Assembly: GCA_025351385.1 (NCBI GenBank) | Contig: JANXWA010000014.1 | Span: 1 to 51,056, forward strand | Source: Acidimicrobiales bacterium | GTDB taxonomy: Bacteria > Actinomycetota > Acidimicrobiia > Acidimicrobiales > RAAP-2 | DNA: 51,056 bases | Direction: 5' to 3' | Part shown: piece after piece, positions 34,404-43,268 of the stretch | Layout: each line of letters starts with the position of its first letter | Numbering within the stretch: the stretch's first letter is position 1 | Position numbers and translations under genes: made by a program | Notes under the pieces: generated by a model | What the model saw: only the letters and a program-made list of their open reading frames with translations | Told to the model about the DNA's origin: nothing | Databases searched by the model: none

Positions 34404-35774
34404 GTGCCCCGCTCCCTCCGCCAGACCATCGACGAGACTCGTGCGTCCTGGGCCCGCTCCACGACCATCACGACGCCCGAGCAGGTGCCGGCGAGCCCGG
34501 CCGGTCCGGGCAAGCACCGGGTCGCCTTCCTGCTCTACCGAGGCAACCCCCGCTGCGGGGGACAGGGCGTCTACACCCGCCACCTCACTCGAGAGCTCGT
34601 CCGCCTCGGCCACAGCGTCGAGGTCTTCTCCGGCCCGCCGTGGCCCGAGCTCGACGAGGGCGTGGGCTTCACCGCAGTTCGCGGTCTCGACCTCTACCGG
34701 GACCCGGACCCCTTCCGCATCCCGGCACGCAAGGAGTTCACGTCGCTCGCGGACCTGACCGAGTTCGGAGTCATGCTGAGCGGCGGCTTCGGCGAGCCGC
34801 TCGCCTACTCGAAGCGCATCGCGAAGATGTTGAAGGACCGGCGTGACGACTTCGACATCATCCACGACGACCAGTGCATCGGGACGGGAATCCTTACGCT
34901 GCACCGCCAGGGCTGGCCGGTCCTCGAGACGCTCCACCACCCCATCACCGTCGACCGCTCGATCGCCCTCGACCACGCCGAGACGGCGTGGAAGCGGTTC
35001 AACACCCGGCGTTGGTTCGGCTTCTTGCGCATGCAGGTGCGGGTCGTGAAGCAGCTGCCCGCGGTGCTGACGGTGTCGCACAACTCCAAGACCGACATCA
35101 ACGCCCAGATGAAGGTGCCCCTCGAGCGGCTGACCGTCGTGCCGGTCGGGGTCGACCACACCGTGTTCCGCCCTTACGACGACGTCACGAAGAAGAAGGG
35201 TCGCCTGATGGTGACGTCCAGCAGTGACGTGCCCATGAAGGGCCTCGTGCCCCTGCTCGAGGCGATCGCGAAGCTGCGCACCGAGCGCGACATCGACCTC
35301 ATCGTGATCGGCCAGCCCCGGCCCAAGGGCCGAGTGGCCAACGCGCTGGAGCGCCTTGGCCTCACCGACATCGTGACGACGATCTCGGGCGTGAGCGACG
35401 AGGACCTGGCCCGCCTCTACGGCGAAGCCGAGGTGGCGATCGTGCCGAGCCTCTACGAGGGATTCTCCCTGCCGGCGATCGAGGCGATGAGCTGTGGCGT
35501 GCCGGTCGTGGCGACGACCGGGGGCGCCCTGCCCGAGGTCGTCGGCGTCAGCGACGAGACGGGACTGCTGGTCGAGCCCAACGACCCTGAGGCGCTCGTC
35601 GGCGCGATCCGCCGACTCCTCGACGACGGGGACCTGCGGGCCCGACTCGGTGCCGCCGGCCGCCAGCGCGTCATCGAACGTTTCACGTGGGAGGTCACGG
35701 CGCGCGGCACGGCGGCCTGCTACGACGCCATCCTCTCCGGACGGCCGCTGCCCGAATCGATGGACTTCGACTGA
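34404..35774 (+). CDS. GT4-family glycosyltransferase (candidate ManT-like)
   Basis: 456 residues, GT-B fold retaining glycosyltransferase. N-terminal domain RVAFLLYRGNPRCGGQGVYTRHLTRELVRLGHSVEVFSG; C-terminal donor site VPVGVDHTVFRP, SSSDVPMKG, VAIVPSLYEGFSLPAIEAMSCGVPVVATTGGALPEVVG containing the E-x7-E motif. Cytoplasmic. GTG 34404 is tentative; TTG 34344 would add 20 residues. One-base overlap (TGATG) with the methyltransferase that follows. The four-gene context suggests an alpha-mannosyl/glucosyl polymerase for a methylated polysaccharide (inference). Confidence 0.88.
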   Translation: MPRSLRQTIDETRASWARSTTITTPEQVPASPAGPGKHRVAFLLYRGNPRCGGQGVYTRHLTRELVRLGHSVEVFSGPPWPELDEGVGFTAVRGLDLYRDPDPFRIPARKEFTSLADLTEFGVMLSGGFGEPLAYSKRIAKMLKDRRDDFDIIHDDQCIGTGILTLHRQGWPVLETLHHPITVDRSIALDHAETAWKRFNTRRWFGFLRMQVRVVKQLPAVLTVSHNSKTDINAQMKVPLERLTVVPVGVDHTVFRPYDDVTKKKGRLMVTSSSDVPMKGLVPLLEAIAKLRTERDIDLIVIGQPRPKGRVANALERLGLTDIVTTISGVSDEDLARLYGEAEVAIVPSLYEGFSLPAIEAMSCGVPVVATTGGALPEVVGVSDETGLLVEPNDPEALVGAIRRLLDDGDLRARLGAAGRQRVIERFTWEVTARGTAACYDAILSGRPLPESMDFD

Positions 35775-36496
35775 TGCTGACCGCCAACTACGACCAGTTG
35801 GGCCTCGGACGCGGTGACCGACTCCTCGACCTGGGTTGCGGCTTCGGCCGCCACGCCTTCGAAGCGGCCCGACGGGGGGCCGACGTCGTCGCCCTCGACG
35901 CCGGCCGCGACGAGGTCGAGGGGGTCAAGGCGATGTTCGCGGCGATGGTCGCCGCCGGCGAGCTGGAGTCGGGCACTCTCCACACCGCGGCCGTCCAGGG
36001 CGACGCTCTGCACCTGCCATTCCCCGACGGGACCTTCGACCGGGTGATCTGCTCGGAGGTGCTCGAGCACATCCCCGACGACGTCGGCGCGATGCGCGAG
36101 CTGACCCGGGTGCTTCGCCCGGGTGGGACGATGGCGGTCACGGTACCGAGGTTCGGACCGGAGCTGGTCAACTGGGCGCTCTCGGACGCGTACCACAATG
36201 TGCCGGGCGGCCACATCCGCATCTACCGGCGATCGGTGCTGAGCGAGCGGCTCGGATCGGTCGGACTCCAGGTGACCGGCCACCACTACGCCCACGGGCT
36301 GCACAGCCCCTACTGGTGGCTGAAGTGCCTCGTCGGCACCACGAACGAGAAGAACTGGTTCGTGCGCCACTATCACCGACTGCTGGTGTGGGACATCATG
36401 AAGGCGCCGCGCACCACGCGCTACGCCGAGCGGGTGCTGGCGCCGCTCATGGGCAAGTCGATCGTCGTCTACCTCGCGAAGCCGGCTCCGTCGTGA
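35774..36496 (+). CDS. Class I SAM-dependent methyltransferase (candidate sugar O-methyltransferase)
   Basis: 240 residues, Methyltransf_11-like: motif I LLDLGCGFGRHAFEAARRG, acidic LDAGRDEVEG, QGDALHLPFPDGTFDRVICSEVLEHI and LRPGGTMAVTVP. C-terminal part (SPYWWLKCLVGTTNEKNW, HRLLVWDIM) is Trp-rich and unlike ubiquinone methylases. Coupled by overlap to the glycosyltransferase before and the toroid protein after, so the acceptor is probably a glycan. Confidence 0.85.
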   Translation: MLTANYDQLGLGRGDRLLDLGCGFGRHAFEAARRGADVVALDAGRDEVEGVKAMFAAMVAAGELESGTLHTAAVQGDALHLPFPDGTFDRVICSEVLEHIPDDVGAMRELTRVLRPGGTMAVTVPRFGPELVNWALSDAYHNVPGGHIRIYRRSVLSERLGSVGLQVTGHHYAHGLHSPYWWLKCLVGTTNEKNWFVRHYHRLLVWDIMKAPRTTRYAERVLAPLMGKSIVVYLAKPAPS

Positions 36497-37569
36497 CCTC
36501 GACCGTGACCACCCTGGCCGGCGTGCCGGGCCTGCTCACGGCCGAAGAGATCGCCCGCACCGCGGCCCACCTGGCCTCGTTGCAGGTGCGTAGCGGACAG
36601 ATCCCCTGGTTCACCGGCGGCCACTGTGACCCGTGGAACCACGTCGAGGCGGCGATGGCCCTCACGGTCACCGGCTACGCCGACGAGGCGAAGGCCGCCT
36701 ACCGCTGGCTCGTCCGTCACCAGCTGGGCGACGGTAGCTGGTTCAACTACTACCTCGGCGAGCGCGTGAAGGACACGAGGCTCGACACCAACGTCTGTGC
36801 GTACCTCGCCGCCGGGGTGTACCACTACGTGCTGGCCACCGACGACGTGGACTTCGCCGTCGAGGTGTGGCCCGCACTCGAGCGCGCCATCGAGTTCGTG
36901 CTCCGCTGGCAGCTCGACGACGGCACGGTTCGCTGGTCGCTCGACTCGATCGGTCGGCCGGAGTCGTACGCGCTGCTGACCGGCTCCTCGTCGATCTTCC
37001 ATTCGCTCTGCAGCGCCGTCGCCCTCGCCGAGCGCCTCGGCCTCGCGAGGCCCGCGTGGGAGCTCGCCGCCGGGCGCCTCGGCCACGCCGTCGCGCACCA
37101 CCCCGGCGCCTTCGCGCCGAAGAACGAGTTCGCGATGGACTGGTATTACCCGATCTTCTCGGGCGCCCTCGGGGGCGCGCCCGGCGAGAAGCGCATCAAT
37201 GACGGCTGGGAGCGCCACGTCATGGACGGCTACGGAGTGCGCTGCGTGTCCACCAATGACTGGGTTACCGCGGCCGAGACGGCGGAGTGCGTGCTCGCGC
37301 TCGACGCCCTGGGACTGACCAGCCTCGCGCTAGACCTGTTCAGCTACACGCGGCGACACCGTCGAGAGGACGGCGCCTACTGGACCGGCATCGCGTACCC
37401 CCAGGAGGTGACCTTCCCGGGCTTCGAGACCACGTCGTACACCGCTGCGGCGGTCATCCTCGCCGCCGACGCGCTGACCTCTTCGTCGCCCGCGGCCGGA
37501 CTCTTCCGTCACGACGCCCTGCCCCGACCGGTCGACCTCGCCGAACCGGGCTGCCCGCTCGCGCGCTAG
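36493..37569 (+). CDS. Alpha/alpha-toroid protein (annotated 'prenyltransferase' type; candidate MmpH-like hydrolase)
   Basis: 358 residues with repeated helical hairpins. PWFTGGHCDPWNHVEAAMALTVTG, QLGDGSWFNYY and DTNVCAYLAAGVYHY recall squalene-cyclase/terpenoid toroid repeats, but acidic and Trp-rich clefts (FAMDWYYPIFSGALGG) equally fit (alpha/alpha)6 glycoside hydrolases. No DXDD cyclase or DDxxD motif is seen, which argues against terpene chemistry. GTG 36493 overlaps the methyltransferase stop by four bases. A polysaccharide-processing role is inferred from its neighbours. Confidence 0.7.
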   Translation: MTSTVTTLAGVPGLLTAEEIARTAAHLASLQVRSGQIPWFTGGHCDPWNHVEAAMALTVTGYADEAKAAYRWLVRHQLGDGSWFNYYLGERVKDTRLDTNVCAYLAAGVYHYVLATDDVDFAVEVWPALERAIEFVLRWQLDDGTVRWSLDSIGRPESYALLTGSSSIFHSLCSAVALAERLGLARPAWELAAGRLGHAVAHHPGAFAPKNEFAMDWYYPIFSGALGGAPGEKRINDGWERHVMDGYGVRCVSTNDWVTAAETAECVLALDALGLTSLALDLFSYTRRHRREDGAYWTGIAYPQEVTFPGFETTSYTAAAVILAADALTSSSPAAGLFRHDALPRPVDLAEPGCPLAR

Positions 37570-38198
37570 ACGCGTCGCAGCACCCGCAGCGACCCCGTGG
37601 CCTCCACGTCGACGAAGAGCGCGCTCTCGAGGGCGGCGAGGTAGATCTCGTAGGGCGGACGTCCCCCCTCGGCCGGGTCCTCGAAGACGTCATGAATGAT
37701 CAAGAGCCCGTCGGGCACGACCTTCGGCGTCCACGCCTCGTAGTCGGCCCACGCGACCTCCGCGCCGTGGCCGCCGTCGACGAAGAGCAGCTCGAGTGGC
37801 TGGGCGAAGTGCGCGGCGACACGCACGGACGGGCCGACGAGGCCGACCACCGTCGACTCCAAGCCGGCGTTAGCGATAGTGCGTTGCCAGGTCGGCAACG
37901 TGTTCAGCCGGCCGTCGTCGGCGTCGACGAGGGAGGTGTCGAAGTGCTCCCAACCCTCCTGGTTCTCCTCGCTGCCGTGGTGATGGTCGAGGGAGTAGAG
38001 GACGCTGGCCGAACTCTCGGCCGCCGCTCCGAGGTAGACCGCGGACTTGCCGCACCACGCGCCGACCTCGAGCCAGGTGCCCGCCGGGAATCGCTCGCCG
38101 TGCCCGGCGCCGTGGCGTAAGAGCGCGAGGCCCTCCTCGCGGGGCATGAAACCCTTCACCGTGTCGGCGAAGTCGAGCAGGTCGTCCGTGCGGCTCAT
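37566..38198 (-). CDS. Methyltransf_24-like SAM methyltransferase (candidate MeT1-like)
   Basis: 210 residues: WLEVGAWCGKSAVYLGAAA (SAM loop), YSLDHHHGSEENQ, LLFVDGGHGAEVAWADYEAWTP and GLLIIHDVFEDP. The DGGH and HDVF acids/histidines resemble metal-dependent O-methyltransferases of the CmcI/Methyltransf_24 group. Faces the toroid gene with both stops inside one CTAG, and its ATG overlaps the stop of the GDT1 gene (TGATG). Acceptor unknown; by context the reducing-end or another hydroxyl of a sugar chain. Confidence 0.82.
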   Translation of the reverse strand: MSRTDDLLDFADTVKGFMPREEGLALLRHGAGHGERFPAGTWLEVGAWCGKSAVYLGAAAESSASVLYSLDHHHGSEENQEGWEHFDTSLVDADDGRLNTLPTWQRTIANAGLESTVVGLVGPSVRVAAHFAQPLELLFVDGGHGAEVAWADYEAWTPKVVPDGLLIIHDVFEDPAEGGRPPYEIYLAALESALFVDVEATGSLRVLRRV

Positions 38199-38788
38199 CA
38201 GACCACCAAGGCTACGAGCGTCCAGAGTCCCAGGCCGGCGAAGATCAGGCCTCCTGCGAGGCGGATTCGGTGCAAGGGGATCACGCGCACCAGCGCCGCG
38301 CCGCCGTAGGCGCCGAGGAACGAGACCAGGACCATGGCCAGCGACGACGCGACGAAGATTTCGAGGGGCTGGTGGAGCTTCGCCTCGAAGTTGGCCGCCT
38401 GGATCTGGGTGAGGTCGCCGAACTCGCCGATGAAGATGACGGCGAAGGCCGTCGTGACCTCGCGCCACCGGGTGCTGCGTCTCTCCGGCTCGGCCTCACG
38501 TTCGCCCTTCTCCTCCTCCTCGGCCTCCGAGACGAGCAGGAGGTACGCGGCGCCGCCGAGGAAGAGCAGTCCGACGATGAGGTCCTTCCAGCGCGCCGGG
38601 AAGAGGGTGAGCAGCGAGCCGGCGCCGACGGCGAGGCCCATCTGCAGGACGAAGGCGGTCGACGCGCCGATGACTATCATCGCGGGCCGGGCCCGCGTGC
38701 TCATGATGACGGTCGCGATGAACGTCTTGTCGGGCAGCTCGAGGACGAACATCAGGGCGAAGATGCCCACGAACGTCCCGACGTGCAT
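38198..38788 (-). CDS. GDT1/TMEM165 (UPF0016) family cation transporter
   Basis: 196 residues, six TM in two repeats. Family motifs ELPDKTFIATVIMSTR and EFGDLTQIQAANF (E-x-G-D-K/R-T type) are present in repeats 1 and 2, separated by a charged linker (EAEEEEKGEREAEPERR). Family members move Mn2+ or Ca2+ against H+. Directly upstream of, and one-base coupled to, the metal-type methyltransferase, so Mn2+/Mg2+ homeostasis for the glycan enzymes is an attractive link (inference). Confidence 0.88.
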   Translation of the reverse strand: MHVGTFVGIFALMFVLELPDKTFIATVIMSTRARPAMIVIGASTAFVLQMGLAVGAGSLLTLFPARWKDLIVGLLFLGGAAYLLLVSEAEEEEKGEREAEPERRSTRWREVTTAFAVIFIGEFGDLTQIQAANFEAKLHQPLEIFVASSLAMVLVSFLGAYGGAALVRVIPLHRIRLAGGLIFAGLGLWTLVALVV

Positions 38789-38797
38789 CGACGTCGC

Positions 38798-41299
38798 CTA
38801 GAGCTGCTGGCGTACGGTCTGGGCGAAGGTGAGACCTATGCGCATGCGCTCGATCTGCTGTTCGACCGTGCGCTGTTCGCCGCCGATCGGGTGGGCGGTG
38901 TGGAAGCTCTCGACCTCGCTGGCGAACGCCTCGTCGCGGATGAACGTCGGTAGGCCGAGCGTCATACGCGAGTGGGCGCTCGGCGGGAACTTCGCCATTG
39001 CCTCGTCCCATCGCCCCGTGAAATAGCGCCACACGCTCGGCCCGGTCCTCTCGTTGCGGGTGAGCAGGCCGAGCACGCTCGGGCCGTCCTGGGTGCGGAA
39101 CGAGGAGAAGCACTTCTCGGCCGCGTCGAGGGCGACCTTCTCGTCGCCAAAGCCGCCCAGGGCGAAGAGGTAGCGCTGTTCCTCCTGGGGGTTCGGTGCG
39201 TGGTGGTATCGCTCGAGGAACATCTCGTAGGTGCCCGGTCGGTTCTCGTGCGCCACGATCCGCATGATCGCGTGGGCGAGGTCGCCGTCGATGGTGTTGG
39301 CCTCGAAGCGGCGCCACGCCTCGGCGCGCACCGACTCGTCGGCGCCGATGGTCCCGAGAGTGCCGATGATGATGCCGCGCAACTGGGGCGTGCGTTCGCC
39401 CTCCCCGTCCTTCGCGTCCCAACCGAGGCGGTTGAGCTGCGGAGCGAAGAGCTCGCGCACGGTGCCGGCGAAGGTCGCGCGCTGGTCCTCGGCGAGGGCC
39501 CGGTGCACGAAGTCGACGGCGGTGGCCACAGTGCCCCACGGCGTGGGCTCGTCCTGGTTGCCGAGTCCGCGCGCGATGGCGAGCCCCTCGGCGAGGGTGA
39601 TGCGACCGGCCAAGAGTGAGGCCCAGCTGTCGGCGACGAGCGTCGCGCGTTCGAGCTCCTCCAGCTCGCCAATGTGGTCCGCGATCTCGGCGAGCTCCGC
39701 GCGCCCGTAGCGCGAGCGAAAGACCCCCGAGCCCCCGGCGTTCACCACGACCGGCGCGGCGTCGGCGACCTCGAGCGCCACGTCGGCCAGGAGGTGGCGA
39801 CTGACCGGCCCGCCCTTCAGCGAGCGGGTGAGAACGGGGGTGATCCACGACGACCCGATGGAGCTGGCGCCCCGCGCCGGCCCGTACGAGAAGGGCTCTT
39901 GGGTGAGCAGGCCGTCCTCGAAGGTGACGAGGGGGTGACCGCCCTGGAGGATCCAGGTGTTCATCAGGTCGCGCACGGGCTGTCCGGAGACCTCTTCGAG
40001 CGCGTCCCACAGGTCGGTGGTGACGGTGTTGGCGTAGCTGTGCTTGGCCAGGTAGTAGCGGATACCGTCACGGAAGGCCTCGGCACCGAGGTACTGCTCG
40101 AGCATCCGCAGCACCGAGCCGCCCTTCTCGTACGTCAGGATGTCGAACATCCCGCGGGTGTCGTCGGGTGAGATGACCTCGTACTCGATCGGGCGCGTCG
40201 AATGCAGTCCGTCGACCTGCAGCGCGGCGTCGCGGTCGACGCCGAAGGCGACCCACATCTCCCAGTTGGGGCGCAGGTCGTCGGTGCAGAGGACCTCCAT
40301 GAAGGTGGCGAAGGCCTCGTTCAGCCAGATGCCCTCCCACCACTCCATCGTGACGAGGTCGCCGAACCACATGTGGGCGATCTCGTGTCCGACCACAGCC
40401 GTGACGCGCTGCTTCTCGGACAGTGACGCGCTCTGCGGGTCGACCAGCAGCGCCGACTCGCGGTAGGTGATGCACCCGAGGTTCTCCATGGCGCCGAAGG
40501 AGAAGTCCGGAATCGCGACCATGTCCAGCTTGTCGCCGGGGTAGGCAATGTCGAAGTACTCGGAGAAGAAGCGCAGTGCGTGCGCCCCCGCCTCGAGGGC
40601 GAGCGCGGCCAGGTGGCCCTTGCCAATCGGATAGACAATGCGCAGTGGCACGCCGTCGACGTCCAGTGCGGCCGTCTCCTCGAACGGCCCAATCACGAAG
40701 GCCACCAGGTACGTCGACATCGACATGGTCGGCGCGAAGCTGACCGTGCGCTGACCGTTGCCGAGGTCGGTGTTCGAGGTGACCGGGGAGTTGGAGTAGG
40801 CCGCCAGGTGGCTGGGGACGGTGAGGTTGACCTGGAAGGTCGCCTTGAAGGACGGCTCATCCCAGCAGGGGAAGGCGCGACGGGCGTCGGAGTGCTCGAA
40901 CTGCGTGGTGGCGATCGTGTGCGAGACGCCCTCCACGTCGGTGAACGTGGAGCGGTAGAAGCCCACCAGGAGGTCGTTCAGGACTCCCGTGAACGCGATC
41001 TCGACGACGGCCGGCCCCACGGGCAGCGCGTGGTCGAAGAGGAACGACGTGGTCTCGTAGGTGTGATCTTGGCGCACGTCGACCGACCGCAGACTCGTGC
41101 CGGCGGCGGTGACGGTCGCCGCCCCGAGCGCCAGGTCCACCGCGTGCAGGGTCAACTCCTGGCTCGACTCGCTCACGACGACGTCGATCTCGACCCGTCC
41201 GGCGAAGCTCGCGCCGTCGAGGTCGGGCGTGATGAAGAGGCGGTAGGCCGAGGGGACGACCGAGCGTTCGAGGCGGTAGGGGTTCGAAGAGGTATTCAC
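38798..41299 (-). CDS. pepN: Aminopeptidase N (M1 family)
   Basis: 833 residues. Exopeptidase loop FGAMENLGCITYRE (GAMEN) and zinc site HEIAHMWFGDLVTMEWWEGIWLNEAF (HExxH-x18-E), then an ERAP1_C-like helical C-terminus. Removes N-terminal residues from peptides in the cytoplasm. GTG 41299 has AAGG at about nine bases; in-frame TTG codons at 41320 and 41308 are alternatives. Stands alone, divergent from the adenosine-kinase-like gene. Confidence 0.93.
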   Translation of the reverse strand: MNTSSNPYRLERSVVPSAYRLFITPDLDGASFAGRVEIDVVVSESSQELTLHAVDLALGAATVTAAGTSLRSVDVRQDHTYETTSFLFDHALPVGPAVVEIAFTGVLNDLLVGFYRSTFTDVEGVSHTIATTQFEHSDARRAFPCWDEPSFKATFQVNLTVPSHLAAYSNSPVTSNTDLGNGQRTVSFAPTMSMSTYLVAFVIGPFEETAALDVDGVPLRIVYPIGKGHLAALALEAGAHALRFFSEYFDIAYPGDKLDMVAIPDFSFGAMENLGCITYRESALLVDPQSASLSEKQRVTAVVGHEIAHMWFGDLVTMEWWEGIWLNEAFATFMEVLCTDDLRPNWEMWVAFGVDRDAALQVDGLHSTRPIEYEVISPDDTRGMFDILTYEKGGSVLRMLEQYLGAEAFRDGIRYYLAKHSYANTVTTDLWDALEEVSGQPVRDLMNTWILQGGHPLVTFEDGLLTQEPFSYGPARGASSIGSSWITPVLTRSLKGGPVSRHLLADVALEVADAAPVVVNAGGSGVFRSRYGRAELAEIADHIGELEELERATLVADSWASLLAGRITLAEGLAIARGLGNQDEPTPWGTVATAVDFVHRALAEDQRATFAGTVRELFAPQLNRLGWDAKDGEGERTPQLRGIIIGTLGTIGADESVRAEAWRRFEANTIDGDLAHAIMRIVAHENRPGTYEMFLERYHHAPNPQEEQRYLFALGGFGDEKVALDAAEKCFSSFRTQDGPSVLGLLTRNERTGPSVWRYFTGRWDEAMAKFPPSAHSRMTLGLPTFIRDEAFASEVESFHTAHPIGGEQRTVEQQIERMRIGLTFAQTVRQQL

Positions 41300-41326
41300 G
41301 AGTTTCAACCTTACGCCCAAACGTTC

Positions 41327-41332
41327 TACGCT
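41327..41332 (+). promoter_or_regulatory. Probable leaderless -10 (TACGCT) for the adenosine-kinase-like gene
   Basis: TACGCT, then CGCTAA, then GTG 41339, with no Shine-Dalgarno. Confidence 0.5.
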
Positions 41333-41338
41333 CGCTAA

Positions 41339-42376
41339 GTGACAAATACGCCTACGCCCGTCTCACTGCGAGTGAAACCGGGTCCGAATCGACTCGCGGT
41401 CACCGGCATCGGCAACGCGATGCTCGACATCATCACGCAGGACTCTCGCGAGGCCTTTCGCGACCTGGGACTCGTGAAGGCGGCGATGGCCCTCATCGAA
41501 GAGCACCAGCTCGACTCCTTCTACAACGCCATGGGCCCGACCATCCAGATGTCGGGCGGGTCGGTCGCGAACTCCATCGCCGGGGTCGCGGCGCTGGGTG
41601 GAACCTGCGGCTACATCGGCAAGGTCGCCGACGACGACTTCGGTCACCGGTTCACCCACGACCTCGCCTCGATGGGCGTGGAGCTCGACCTCGCGACAGC
41701 GAGCCAGGACGAGGGCGCGACGGGCCGGTGCCACGTGTTCATCTCCGACGACGCCCAGCGCACGATGGCGACCTATCTCGGCGCATCGAACCAACTGCGC
41801 GTCTCGGACATCAACGAGCGCCTGATTGCCCGCTCCGAGATCACCTACGTCGAGGGGTACCTCTTCGACCTCCCTCCGGCCAAGGAGGCGATCCGCAAGG
41901 TGGTCAACTTCGCCCACGAGCACGACTCGATGGTGGCGTTGTCGCTGTCGGACATGTTCTGCGTCGAGCGCCACCGACGGGACTTCCTCGACCTGGTGAC
42001 CCAGGACGTCGACGTGCTGCTCGCCAACGAGACGGAGATCCGCGCGCTGTTCAACGTGGCGACCCTCGAGGCGGCCTTCGGGGCGCTCGACGAGCTCGGC
42101 ATCCTCGCGGTCGTCACGCGCGGTCCTCGGGGCGCCGACGTCGCCACGGTGTCGGGCGTCGTGAGCGTGCCCGCCCACGAGGTCGAGCACGTCGTCGACC
42201 AGAACGGGGCGGGTGACATGTTCGCCTCGGGGTTCCTCTACGGCCTCGCGCTGGGCGCCGACCCGGTGGAGGCGGCCGAATTGGGGTCGCTGTGCGCCGG
42301 TGAGATCATCACCCATCTGGGGGCTCGCCCCGAGAGTGATCTCGAGGAGCTGGCCATCCAGGCCGGCCTCCTCTAG
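41339..42376 (+). CDS. PfkB-family kinase, adenosine-kinase-like
   Basis: 345 residues. GNAMLDIITQ, MSGGSVANSIAGVAALGG, ANETEIRALF and QNGAGDMFASGFLYGLALG with the catalytic GAGD. The long MSGGSxANS segment and FDLPPAKEAI are typical of adenosine kinase/ribokinase-like proteins widespread in bacteria. Probably phosphorylates adenosine or a related nucleoside. TAG stop shared with the opposing CtaG-like gene in CTAG. Confidence 0.88.
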   Translation: MTNTPTPVSLRVKPGPNRLAVTGIGNAMLDIITQDSREAFRDLGLVKAAMALIEEHQLDSFYNAMGPTIQMSGGSVANSIAGVAALGGTCGYIGKVADDDFGHRFTHDLASMGVELDLATASQDEGATGRCHVFISDDAQRTMATYLGASNQLRVSDINERLIARSEITYVEGYLFDLPPAKEAIRKVVNFAHEHDSMVALSLSDMFCVERHRRDFLDLVTQDVDVLLANETEIRALFNVATLEAAFGALDELGILAVVTRGPRGADVATVSGVVSVPAHEVEHVVDQNGAGDMFASGFLYGLALGADPVEAAELGSLCAGEIITHLGARPESDLEELAIQAGLL

Positions 42377-43221
42377 AGTCCCTGGCGGTCCAGTTCGGCG
42401 TCGAGTTCTCGGGTGCGCACGGTCTCCCACTTCACCCACGCCACGGAGATCGGAATGCAGGCGAGCAGCATCAACGCGTCGCCACCGATCCACATGATGG
42501 CGCCACCAAGGTGGATGCTGTCGAGGATTGACGACGCCGTGGACCCGGTCGGTGACAGGTGGCGGTAGCTCGGGAAGGGGTTCTTCGAGGACATCGCGAG
42601 GGCCAGTCCCGTGAACGTGTCGACCGGCACCGCCGCCATCACGTAGACGAGGCGCAGCCCGCGGTGGATGGTCGTGCCGCGCTCGAGTCCGAAGGCCACC
42701 CGGAAGAAGAGGTAGCCGGTCACGAGGAAACCGATGTGCTCGAGGTTGCGGAGCCATTCGTGACGCAGCATGAGGTCGAACAGGCCCGTTAGGTGCGCCG
42801 TGGGAATGAAGGCGAAGTAGAGGGCGAAGGCGAAGAGGGGGTGGGTGAGGACGGTCATGACTCGTCCGTCGAGGAGCCGGCGAAGCCCGCCGCCGCCCGC
42901 CGCGTACGCGAGGTCCAACGGGGCGCTCAGGGCGAAGAGTGGGGCCGCGATCATGATCAGCAAGAGGTGCTGGATCATGTGGTCGCTGAAGTAGGCGCTG
43001 TCGAAGACGCCGACGACCGACTCGGTCGCGAGGAACGTGACGACGAGTCCGGCCGCGAAGGACGTCGTTCGCCACACCGACCACGCGCCGACTCGACGGG
43101 CCGCCATCACGTAGAGCAGGCCCGCCGCGAGGAGCATCACGATCGGGACGGCGTCGAGCTGCCACTGGTTGAGGTGGTGCCATGAGAACTGCTGAATCGT
43201 TGTCAACGGCACGGTTTCCAT
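42373..43221 (-). CDS. Cytochrome c oxidase assembly factor CtaG-like membrane protein
   Basis: 282 residues, seven TM. FSDHMIQHLLLIMIAAPLFALSAPLDLAY and FALYFAFIPTAHLTGLFDLMLRHEWLRNLEHIGFLVTGYLFF match the caa3_CtaG family, implicated in copper delivery to cytochrome oxidase. ATG 43221 or GTG 43212 could start it; TAGGAT lies seven bases before the GTG. Divergent from two small membrane proteins. Confidence 0.85.
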   Translation of the reverse strand: METVPLTTIQQFSWHHLNQWQLDAVPIVMLLAAGLLYVMAARRVGAWSVWRTTSFAAGLVVTFLATESVVGVFDSAYFSDHMIQHLLLIMIAAPLFALSAPLDLAYAAGGGGLRRLLDGRVMTVLTHPLFAFALYFAFIPTAHLTGLFDLMLRHEWLRNLEHIGFLVTGYLFFRVAFGLERGTTIHRGLRLVYVMAAVPVDTFTGLALAMSSKNPFPSYRHLSPTGSTASSILDSIHLGGAIMWIGGDALMLLACIPISVAWVKWETVRTRELDAELDRQGL

Positions 43222-43256
43222 CCTACGACGGGCGTTGAGCGTCCTAGGCCCCTCGT

Positions 43257-43262
43257 TAGGAT
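43257..43262 (+). promoter_or_regulatory. Probable leaderless -10 (TAGGAT) for the small membrane operon
   Basis: TAGGAT, then GTGGCG, then GTG 43269. A second TAGGAT (43220-43225, minus strand) faces the CtaG-like gene. Confidence 0.5.
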
Positions 43263-43268
43263 GTGGCG

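Noticed and set aside
36493-37569. Terpene or squalene cyclase
   Set aside because: No DXDD or QW repeat series and the neighbours are glycan genes, so a toroid hydrolase-like role fits better.
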